Source: Paenibacillus sp. P25 (GTDB taxonomy: Bacteria; Bacillota; Bacilli; Paenibacillales; NBRC-103111). From it: a DNA stretch of 64,000 nucleotides. This document shows positions 56,738 through 64,000 of the stretch, in pieces. The stretch lies in the NCBI GenBank assembly GCA_024704175.1, contig CP085629.1, positions 4,774,001 to 4,838,000 on the forward strand, in the 5' to 3' direction. The notes below the pieces were generated by a model, which saw only the letters and a program-made list of their open reading frames with translations, had not been told where the DNA came from and ran no database searches. The translations under genes and the position numbers were made by a program. The number at the start of each line of letters is the position of its first letter. The stretch's first letter is position 1.

Positions 56738-57392
56738 GGCTGTACTCGTGCTCGACCCATTTTACGATATCGTCCAGCCCCTGCCCGTCGAATAAATTGG
56801 AGAAAATAAACGGTTTGTCGCCGCGCATTTTCTTCGTATCCTCCTCCATCACCTGAAGGCTGGCGCCGACATGAGGGGCAAGGTCGATCTTATTGATGAT
56901 AAGCATATCCGAACGGATGATGCCCGGACCGCCCTTGCGCGGGATCTTCTCTCCCTGGGCCACGTCGATAATATAGATGAAGCGATCCACCAGCTCCGGG
57001 CTGAAGGCCGCGGCCAAATTGTCGCCGCCACTCTCGATGAAGATGATGTCGAGGTGGGAAAAGCGCCGCTCCAGCTCCTCGATCGCTTCGAAGTTCATGG
57101 AGGCATCCTCGCGGATGGCCGTATGCGGGCGACCGCCCGTCTCTACGCCGATGATGCGTTCCGCCGCGCGCGCTTCGGAGCGGATTAAGATATTCGCGTC
57201 TTCCTTGGTATAGATGTCATTCGTGATGACGGCGATGCTAAGCCGGTCGTTGAGCTTGCGCGCAAGCCGTTCAACCAGAGCGGTTTTGCCCGATCCTACG
57301 GGTCCTCCGATCCCGATCCGCATCGGCCGGTCCAGATGGCGGTGCTCCGGTGTTTCCCAATGATGGTGATGATGCGCTCCTCCTTGACACAT
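56730..57392 (-). CDS. ureG: UreG, urease nickel-insertion GTPase with His-rich N-terminus
   Basis: A SIMIBI-class GTPase powering nickel delivery. The P-loop GIGGPVGSGKTALVERL is near residue 30; the CPH-like metal motif is not evident, but ETGGRPHTAIREDASMN matches the conserved CPHTAIRED region with Arg in place of Cys. The N-terminus MCQGGAHHHHHWETPEHRH is an added nickel-binding extension. ATG 57392 follows AAGGAGG. No ureE is present in the operon, so the His-rich extension may carry out its nickel-storage role (inference). Confidence 0.9.
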   Translation of the reverse strand: MCQGGAHHHHHWETPEHRHLDRPMRIGIGGPVGSGKTALVERLARKLNDRLSIAVITNDIYTKEDANILIRSEARAAERIIGVETGGRPHTAIREDASMNFEAIEELERRFSHLDIIFIESGGDNLAAAFSPELVDRFIYIIDVAQGEKIPRKGGPGIIRSDMLIINKIDLAPHVGASLQVMEEDTKKMRGDKPFIFSNLFDGQGLDDIVKWVEHEYSHA

Positions 57393-57443
57393 AAAGAAAA
57401 CCTCCTTAGATTTTATCAAAGCTCCCTAGTGCGGTGCTTTCCT

Positions 57444-58145
57444 TTAGGACATAAATAATCTGGAATATAAACCTTCATGCCGCATCATCGCAATTTCTGC
57501 GGACGGCGTGCAGCCGAAACCGTCTTCCAGTGGATCCAGCCCGCTCGCTTCCTGCCAGGCGGCCTGGATCTCCGGCAGCAGCGCGGCGAGCGACCGCTGG
57601 CCATCCGTCTGCCCGAGCGACATAAGCCTGAGGCCGCTGTTGATGCAGGTGACGGTGCAGGCGTACAGATAGCCTTCAGCCGCCATATCGAGCGGGACCT
57701 CCAGCTGGTAGCTGAGCCAGCCATGGATCAGCGGATGCGTGCCGAAGCAGCGTCCCGCCGCCAACGCTTCGGCCAGCGGCTCCCAGGCTAGCCCGGGATA
57801 CATCGCCCGGCCGAGCTGGTACAGGCGGCGTCCCATCTTGGCGACGCCCTCCCGCGTTTCCGCGGCGGCGCGCTGCACATGCTGCATCCGGTCCACCCGC
57901 CACAGCTCCTCCCAGCGGGCCTCAGGCGCGTAAACGTATACGGCCTTCACCGCCAGCGCGTCGACCGGGGCCCAACTGCCGTGCAGCATCGTTATGATAT
58001 AATTCATCAGCTCCTCACGCCGTTCGATGCGTCCGCTTTGCACGAGCGTTTCGAGCCCGAACGAGTGGGAGAAGCCGCCGATCGGCAGAGCCGAATCAAG
58101 CAGCTGCGAATAGGCCAGCCAGTTCATTGGTGCGGTGCCGTTCAT
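57444..58145 (-). CDS. ureF: UreF, urease accessory protein
   Basis: A 233-residue helical protein that couples UreG to the UreD-urease complex. It has the family start LLDSALPIGGFSHSFGLETL and the internal TCINSGLRLMSLGQTDGQ. Frame intact. It lies 30 bp after ureC and 51 bp before ureG. Confidence 0.9.
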   Translation of the reverse strand: MNGTAPMNWLAYSQLLDSALPIGGFSHSFGLETLVQSGRIERREELMNYIITMLHGSWAPVDALAVKAVYVYAPEARWEELWRVDRMQHVQRAAAETREGVAKMGRRLYQLGRAMYPGLAWEPLAEALAAGRCFGTHPLIHGWLSYQLEVPLDMAAEGYLYACTVTCINSGLRLMSLGQTDGQRSLAALLPEIQAAWQEASGLDPLEDGFGCTPSAEIAMMRHEGLYSRLFMS

Positions 58146-58175
58146 GGTCCGGTCGCCCCCTGATTTTTTTCTACA

Positions 58176-59907
58176 TTAAAATAGGAAATAACGCTGCGCC
58201 ATCGGCGGCTCGGCGACCGGTTCACACGTAACCGCCGTTCCGTCTACCTTCACCTCATAGGTTTCCGGATTGACTTCAATCTTGGGCGTTTCGCCGTTAT
58301 GGATCATGTCTTTTTTCGTGACGCTCCGGCAGTTTCGCACCGGCTCGATCCGCTTCTGCAGCCCGAGCTCCCGGTGCACACCTTTGTCGTAAGCGGCTTG
58401 CGATACGAAAGTGATGCAGTGGTTCAGCGCTTTGCCGAAGGCTCCGAACATCGGCCGGCCGAATACCGGTCGCGGCGTCGGAATGGAAGCATTCGGGTCG
58501 CCCATCTGCGCATAGGCGATGATGCCGCCCTTCAGCACCAGATCCGGCTTAACCCCGAAGAAGGCGGGGCTCCATACGACCAGATCGGCCAGCTTGCCGG
58601 GCTCGATCGAGCCGACAAGATGCCCGACGCCATGCGTAATCGCCGGGTTGATCGTATATTTCGCCACATAGCGCTTGATACGGAAATTGTCGTCTTCCCG
58701 GCTTTCTCCTGTCGGTTCGTCCGGCGCCGCCAGACGTCCGCGCTGTTTCTTCATCTTATCCGCCGTCTGCCAGGTGCGGATGATGACCTCGCCGACCCGC
58801 CCCATCGCCTGGGAGTCGGAGCTGATCATACTGAATACGCCCATGTCGTGCAAAATATCTTCGGCGGCGATCGTTTCCGGGCGAATCCGCGAATCCGCGA
58901 AAGCGACGTCCTCGGGGATGCGGCTGTCCAAATGGTGGCAGACCATCAGCATATCGAGATGCTCTTCCACCGTATTGACCGTAAAAGGCCGCGTCGGATT
59001 CGTGGAGGAAGGCAAGCACGTTGAGCTCCGAGGCGACCCGGATAATGTCCGGCGCATGGCCGCCCCCCGCCCCTTCCGTATGGTACGTATGAATGGTGCG
59101 GCCGCCGATCGCTTTAATCGTATCCTCGACGTTGCCCGCTTCGTTGAGCGTATCCGTATGGATCGCAACCTGCACATCGTACTCATCGGCTACACTTAAA
59201 CAAGTGTCGATGGCCGCCGGCGTCGTGCCCCAATCCTCATGCAGCTTGAGCCCGATCGCCCCGGCCTCCACCTGCTCGGCGAGCGGCTCCGGGAACGACG
59301 CGTTGCCCTTGCCCGTGAACCCGAGGTTCATCGGGAACGCCTCCGCGGCTTCGAGCATGCGGTGGATATGCCATGCGCCCGGCGTGCAGGTCGTCGCGCT
59401 CGTGCCTGCCGCCGGGCCGGTGCCTCCGCCGATCATGGTCGTTACGCCGGAGGACAGCGCCGTTTCGATCTGCTGCGGACATATATAATGGATATGCGTG
59501 TCGATTCCGCCGGCAGTAACGATCTTTCCCTCACCCGCGATCACCTCGGTCGAAGCCCCGACGATCAAATCCGGGTGCACGCCGTCCATGACATCGGGAT
59601 TGCCCGCTTTGCCGATGGCCACGATGACCCCGTCCTTGATGCCGATATCCGCTTTGACGATTCCCCAATGGTCGATAATCACGGCATTTGTAATCAGCGT
59701 ATCGAGTACGCCCTGATCCCTGGTATGGCGGCTGGATTGACCCATGCCGTCACGGATGACCTTTCCTCCGCCGAATTTACATTCTTCGCCGTATACCGTA
59801 TAATCCCGCTCGATTTCCGCCCAAAGCTCCGTATCGGCCAGCCGGATGGCGTCGCCGACGGTCGGCCCGAACATCAGCGCGTAAGCTTTGCGTTCCTGCT
59901 GCGCCAC
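58176..59907 (-). CDS. ureC: UreC, urease alpha (catalytic) subunit, frame broken near 59022
   Basis: The nickel-containing subunit that hydrolyses urea to ammonia and carbamate. The protein is about 576 residues. Metal-ligand motifs include GGIDTHIHYICPQQ, the carbamylated Lys in IGLKLHEDWGTTP, TDTLNEAG, HTYHTEGAGGGHAPDII and the mobile-flap CHHLDSRIPED. Near 59022 an extra base breaks LPSSTNPTRPFTVNT, a conserved segment present intact in the next frame. Because all catalytic residues are present, the break is probably a base-call error. Confidence 0.93.
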
Positions 59908-59908
59908 C

Positions 59909-60274
59909 TTAGACGCCCTCCTCCCATTCCGTCAGCCGGATGCGTACCGGCTCCGGAAGGATTCCGCGCCGGACCTGCCCCTTGGAGAGGCCATTGAGGC
60001 CGTAGGACAGCTTGCTGCCGCCCAGCTCCACCAGGCGGACCGGCTTCTCCTCGCCCGGCTCGAACCGGACCGCCGTTCCGGCCGGGATATCCAGCCGCAT
60101 GCCGAAGGCGGCCGCGCGGTCAAATTTGAGGGAGCGGTTCACCTCAAAGAAATGAAAATGGGAACCGACCTGCACCGGGCGGTCTCCCGTATGAATCACG
60201 ACAAGCTCTGTCGTCGCCTTTCCCGCATTGAGCTCGATCGAACCTGCTTTTACACGATATTCGCCTGGAATCAT
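59909..60274 (-). CDS. ureB: UreB, urease beta subunit
   Basis: A 121-residue structural subunit: MIPGEYRVKAGSIELNAGKA, then VGSHFHFFEVNRSLKFDRAA and AAFGMRLDIPAGTAVRFEPG. All match UreB. ATG 60274 follows GAAAGGGGC. Its stop is adjacent to the ureC start. Confidence 0.93.
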   Translation of the reverse strand: MIPGEYRVKAGSIELNAGKATTELVVIHTGDRPVQVGSHFHFFEVNRSLKFDRAAAFGMRLDIPAGTAVRFEPGEEKPVRLVELGGSKLSYGLNGLSKGQVRRGILPEPVRIRLTEWEEGV

Positions 60275-60344
60275 GGCCATGCCCCTTTCACCCAATATAA
60301 TGTAATAAAAATTAACATACACCTAACTTCAACACTTACATAAA

Positions 60345-60650
60345 CTAACTTCTTATCGGCTGATGCACGGTGACCAGCTTGGTTCCATCCGGAAACGTCG
60401 CCTCCACCTGCACTTCGTGAATCATTTCCGGCACGCCCTCCATCACCTGGTCCTTCGTCAGCACCGTGGTGCCGAACTGCATCAGCTGGGCTACGGACAT
60501 GCCGTCGCGGGCCCCTTCCATAATCTCCGAAGTGATGAGAGCGACGCTCTCCGGATAGTTCAATTTGACGCCCCGCTGCAGCCTGCGTCTCGCCAAATCG
60601 GCCGCTACAGTGATCAGCGGCTTCTCCTTTTCCCTTTCCGTCAAGAACAT
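60345..60650 (-). CDS. ureA: UreA, urease gamma subunit
   Basis: A 101-residue structural subunit, first gene of the operon. It shows ITVAADLARRRLQRGVKLNY, then LITSEIMEGARDGMSVAQLM and VEATFPDGTKLVTVHQPIR, typical of UreA. Frame intact. Confidence 0.93.
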   Translation of the reverse strand: MFLTEREKEKPLITVAADLARRRLQRGVKLNYPESVALITSEIMEGARDGMSVAQLMQFGTTVLTKDQVMEGVPEMIHEVQVEATFPDGTKLVTVHQPIRS

Positions 60651-60750
60651 GAGGGCCTCCTAATCTTGAAATGTGGCTTGCGCTAAACACGAATATTTGC
60701 CTTTAGATAAGTCTATTATATTCGCGATTTGCCGGACTGTAAATAACAAA

Positions 60751-60767
60751 TGTAATTTTACTTCACA
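60751..60767. promoter_or_regulatory. GlnR/TnrA-type box upstream of ureA
   Basis: TGTAATTTTACTTCACA fits TGTNA-N7-TNACA, the box bound by the nitrogen regulators GlnR and TnrA in Bacilli. It lies about 100 bp upstream of ureA. Confidence 0.6.
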
Positions 60768-60877
60768 CGAATTAGGGTATAAAATCCGTCCACGCTGCAT
60801 ATTTTCGTCAAAATGACATATTTCATTACGATCGGACTACAAAATCACGAAGTTTTTCCCAATTTGCTGATTTTATA

Positions 60878-60894
60878 TGTAAACTATATTGACA
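60878..60894. promoter_or_regulatory. GlnR/TnrA-type box overlapping the urtA promoter
   Basis: TGTAAACTATATTGACA fits TGTNA-N7-TNACA. It covers the -35 element of the urtA promoter (TTGACA, 60889-60894), a position that suits repression by GlnR. Confidence 0.65.
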
Positions 60895-60917
60895 CATTAA
60901 TTACATTCCAATATGAT
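60889..60917 (+). promoter_or_regulatory. Promoter of the urt operon
   Basis: TTGACA (60889-60894), 17-bp spacer, TATGAT (60912-60917): a near-consensus sigma-A promoter about 50 bp upstream of urtA. The 60651-60964 gap holds this and the two boxes. Confidence 0.75.
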
Positions 60918-60964
60918 ATGGCTTATCAAAGTCAGCAATCACCAAATACTGGGGGAGTGTTCAC

Positions 60965-62230
60965 ATGAAATCAAGAAAAAAGGTCTCACCGCACTGATGG
61001 CTGTCTGCCTCAGCCTCTCGGCGTCGCTGGCTGGCTGCGCAACCGAAAGCAAATCGGCGGCAACAACCACCGCGAGCCAAAACGGATGCGCCGAAGGACG
61101 CCGGCGATAATACGGTTCCCGTCGGCATCGTTCACTCCCTGACCGGTACCATGTCGATCAGTGAGGTGTCCGTGAAGGATGCGGAGATGATGGCGATCGA
61201 AGAAATCAACAAGGCCGGCGGCGTGCTCGGCAAACAGCTGAAGCCGATCGTCGAGGACGGCGCTTCGGATTGGCCGACGTTCGCCGAGAAAACGAAGAAG
61301 CGCTGCTGCAAAAAGACAAGGCCGTCGTCATCTTCGGAGGCTGGACCTCCGCAAGCCGCAAGGCAGTGCCTGCCGGTCGTCGAGCAGAATAAAGGGCTCT
61401 TCTTCTATCCCGTGCAGTATGAAGGACTCGAAGCTTCGCCGAACATCTTCTATATGGGCGCAACGACGAATCAGCAGATCGTTCCTGCCGTCACGTGGTC
61501 GCTCCAGAACAAAGGGAAGAAGTTCTTCCTGCTCGGCTCGGATTACGTCTTCCCGAGAACAGCCAATAAAATCATTAAAGAACAGCTGAAGGCCGAAGGC
61601 GGGACGCTGGTCGACGAGCAGTACACGCCGCTAGGACATACCGATTACAACACCATCATCAGTAAAATCAAGCAGGAGAAGCCGGACGTCGTCTTCAATA
61701 CCTTGAACGGAGACAGCAACGTGGCCTTCTTCAAGCAGCTGAAGGATGCGGGCATCACCTCCAAGGACTTGACCACCTTGTCCGTCTCGATTGCCGAAGA
61801 AGAGATCCGCGGCATCGGCGCTTCCGTCCTCGAAGGCCATTATGCGGCCTGGAACTACTATCAAACGACCGACACGCCGGAGAACAAGAAGTTCGTTGAG
61901 GCTTACAAAGCGAAGTACGGCAAGGACCGCGTAACCGACGACCCGATCGAAGCCGCCTACACCGGGGTTTATCTGTGGGCGGAAGCGGTGAAAAAGGCCG
62001 GCTCCTTTGACGTCGACAAGGTGAAGGAAGCATCCAAGGGGATCGAATGGAACGCGCCGGAAGGCAAGGTCAAGATCGATGGAGAAAACCAGCACATCTT
62101 CAAGACGGTACGTATCGGCCAGGTGCAGGCGGACGGCATGTTCAAAGAGGTTTGGAACTCCGGCCAGCCCGTCAAGCCGGATCCGTTCCTGAAGACTTAT
62201 CCTTGGGGAGCGGAAGTAAGCAAGAAGTAA
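60965..62230 (+). CDS. urtA: UrtA, urea ABC transporter binding lipoprotein, four frame breaks
   Basis: The lipid-anchored urea receptor. ATG 60965 follows GGGGGAG. The signal sequence has a lipobox LAGC near residue 26. The mature part shows VPVGIVHSLTGTMSISEVSV, then VVEQNKGLFFYPVQYEGLEA and PNIFYMGATTNQQIVPAVTW, the UrtA hallmarks. Breaks occur in an A6 run (60976-60981), near 61080, near 61290 and near 61367; between the last two the correct frame reads EALLQKDKAVVIFGGWTSAS. About 421 residues when joined. It is divergent from urease, so uptake and hydrolysis are probably co-regulated. Confidence 0.88.
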
Positions 62231-62379
62231 ATGCCCTGTGCCGCGACCCTTTTGAAGAACCATCATTCGCAGCTTAGACAAAGCTTTAAGTTGAACCGAC
62301 GCTATAGGGTCGCCTTCGGGCAGTCCCTTGTGTTTCCGTATACCCCGCTCCCTTAGGGGAAGTGAAGGAGGACTTATTT

Positions 62380-63287
62380 ATGAGCCTCTGTTGCTGCTTC
62401 AACTGTTCAACGGCCTCTCCCTCAGCTCCATTCTGCTCTTGATCGCGCTGGGGCTGGCCATCACCTTCGGCCTGATGAACGTCATCAACATGGCCCACGG
62501 TGAATTCATCATGATCGGCGCCTACATGGCGTACATGATTCAGCAATTGTTTCAAAAGCTGCTGCCGCAATCGGTTTTCGGCCTGTATTTCGTACTGGCA
62601 CTCATCGTTGCATTCGCGGTGGCCTTCGCCGTGGGCTGGCTGCTCGAAACGACGCTGATCCGCTATTTGTACGGACGGCCGCTCGACAGCCTGCTGGCCA
62701 CCTGGGGCGTCAGTCTGGTGCTTCAGCGACTGGCACGCAGCATCTTCGGCGCGCCGAATGTGGCGGTAACGGCGCCCTCCTGGCTGGACGGGGGTCTTGC
62801 GCTCAGCGCCGATCTGATTCTTCCTTATAAAAGATTGTTCATCATCGCACTCGTGATCGTCTGCATCACCAGCATCTATCTTTATCTGTACCATACGCGG
62901 GGCGGCCGCAGCATGCAGGCGGTCATGCAGAACCGCGGAATGGTCGCGTGTCTCGGCATCTCCACCCGGAAGGTGGACGCCATCGGGTTCGCCTTCGGCT
63001 CCGGGATGGCGGGGATCGCCGGCTGCGCGCTGACGCTGCTCGGACCGATCGGACCCACCATCGGCACATATTACATCGTCGATGCCTTCATGGTCGTCGT
63101 GCTCGGCGGCATCGGCAAAATCGTCGGAACCGTCGCCGGCGCGCTCGGCATCGGCATTTTCAACACCGCCTTCGAGTATGCCACCAGCGCCTCGCTCGGC
63201 AAGGTGATCGTGTTCACGCTCATCATCGCCTTCCTGCAGTGGAAGCCGTCGGGGCTGGTCACGATCAAATCCCGGGCACTCGATTAA
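62380..63287 (+). CDS. urtB: UrtB, urea ABC transporter permease, early frame break
   Basis: A LivH-type permease of about 302 residues and eight helices: ALGLAITFGLMNVINMAHGE, then SRASLGKVIVFTL-like end. GAAGGAGG (62364-62371) precedes ATG 62380, but the frame shifts within the next ten bases; the continuing frame reads LLLLQLFNGLSLSSILLLIA. A base error just after the start is likely. It lies 149 bp after urtA. Confidence 0.85.
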
Positions 63288-63310
63288 TTCGAAGGAAGGA
63301 GGCCGTAACC

Positions 63311-64000
63311 ATGACTTTATTAAGCAACCGAAGCACCTCTGCCAAAATCGCACTCAGCGTCATTTTATTGGTTCTTATGCTCGCAGCTCCTTTATTCTTA
63401 TCCGAGTTCCGGCTCGGGCTGCTCGGCAAGTTTCTTGCCTATGCGATTCTGGCGATGGGTCTGGACCTCATCTGGGGGTACGCCGGCATCCTGAGCCTCG
63501 GCCACGGTGTTTACTTCGGGCTGGGCGCTTACTGCATGGCGATGCATCTCAAGCTTGCCGCATCCAGTGACGGGCTCCCCGACTTTATGTCATGGAGCGG
63601 CGTGGAGAAGCTTCCCGCCTTCTGGGTCCCGTTCCAGTCCCCGGCGGCGGCTCTGCTGCTCGCATTGCTCGTACCGATCGCCGTCGCTTTCATACTCGGA
63701 TATCTTACCTTCCGCAACCGGATTCGCGGCTCGTTTTTCTCCATCCTGTCCCAAGCGCTCGTGATCATTACGGTTACGCTGTTCGTCGGTCAGCAGGGCT
63801 ACACCGGGGGAACGAACGGCCTCACCAATTTCGATACGTTCCTCTCTCTGCCGCTGGCGGAGCATTCCACCAAGCTGGGATTATACTACGTTACGGTTGC
63901 ACTCGTCGGAGCGACGTCGCTGCTCAGCCTGTGGCTCGCCTCCAGCCGTCTCGGCAAGATCCTTGTCGCCATACGCGATGCGGAAAACCGCGTCCGTTTC
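63311..64000 (+). CDS. urtC: UrtC, urea ABC transporter permease (cut by window end)
   Basis: The second, LivM-type permease. ATG 63311 follows GGAGG. The first 230 residues are present: LLAYAILAMGLDLIWGYAGI-like start region, SLGHGVYFGLGAYCMAMHLK and GQQGYTGGTNGLTNFDTFLS, matching UrtC. The frame is open to the last base, so the C-terminus lies outside the window; urtD and urtE would be expected beyond it. Confidence 0.88.
   Translation, partial: MTLLSNRSTSAKIALSVILLVLMLAAPLFLSEFRLGLLGKFLAYAILAMGLDLIWGYAGILSLGHGVYFGLGAYCMAMHLKLAASSDGLPDFMSWSGVEKLPAFWVPFQSPAAALLLALLVPIAVAFILGYLTFRNRIRGSFFSILSQALVIITVTLFVGQQGYTGGTNGLTNFDTFLSLPLAEHSTKLGLYYVTVALVGATSLLSLWLASSRLGKILVAIRDAENRVRF

Noticed and set aside
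1..64000. tRNA, rRNA or known riboswitch genes
   Set aside because: None could be recognised by eye; a tRNAscan or Rfam search would settle it.

Overview
The window looks like a chromosome segment of a spore-forming, fairly GC-rich Firmicute, most likely a Paenibacillus or close relative (inference). The support is the gene set: sda and a Spo0E-like phosphatase, HemQ-type heme synthesis, ctaA/ctaB/Sco1, an S-layer-homology (SLH) protein, DUF2515 and Cthe_2314-type HEPN proteins, strong AGGAGG ribosome sites, and a yumC / yutJ / yutI / DUF1450 set also known in Bacillus.

Layout. 0-4.7 kb: hemQ; a type II NADH dehydrogenase divergent from a ferredoxin-NADP reductase with Rex/FNR-like boxes between them; then sda with a DnaA-box cluster upstream. 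4.7-9.8 kb: loosely packed, partly decayed DNA with an HD-hydrolase deletion remnant, a small acidic protein, a GH28 pectinase, a secreted C39-like peptidase, a decayed HAD gene and an orphan Imm11-type immunity gene. 9.98-21.96 kb: an AT-rich integrated element at the 3' end of erpA, bounded by a 168-bp direct repeat of that gene end, with its integrase next to erpA. Its cargo is a two-gene module (YwgA/Panacea-like protein plus a large membrane protein), a second recombinase, an Mrr-like endonuclease, a decayed abortive-infection gene, and a replication-like module (HTH, DUF5659, a winged-helix Rep-like protein, two proteins with DnaA domain I but no ATPase). The left repeat also carries an integrase N-terminal remnant, so a related element probably sat there earlier.

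22-36 kb: Spo0E-like gene, mqnE (futalosine menaquinone route), yutJ/DUF1450/yutI, a short-chain dehydrogenase, a HEPN protein, a DMT exporter, a UbiD-family decarboxylase, ctaA, a thioredoxin, an SPFH protein with an Arc-like partner, a lipoprotein and DUF2515. 36-53 kb: a MurJ/SpoVB-like flippase, DUF456, HAD phosphatases, asnB, a TIM-barrel epimerase, a class B PBP, a CvpA/transglutaminase fusion, an MFS carrier, the SLH protein, a class III aminotransferase and a toprim protein. 53-64 kb: AEC transporter, Sco1, ctaB, urease ureABCFGD, and divergently the urea ABC transporter urtABC (urtC runs off the window). Two GlnR/TnrA-type boxes lie between urease and transporter, so urea uptake and hydrolysis probably form one nitrogen-controlled unit.

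Caveat: about 30 single-base frame breaks occur across the window, many in genes expected to be intact (asnB, ureC, ctaA, ndh, PBP) and several inside homopolymers. This pattern fits sequencing or assembly indels better than decay. Broken genes are therefore given as whole loci, and only those with deletions or several stops are called pseudogenes.
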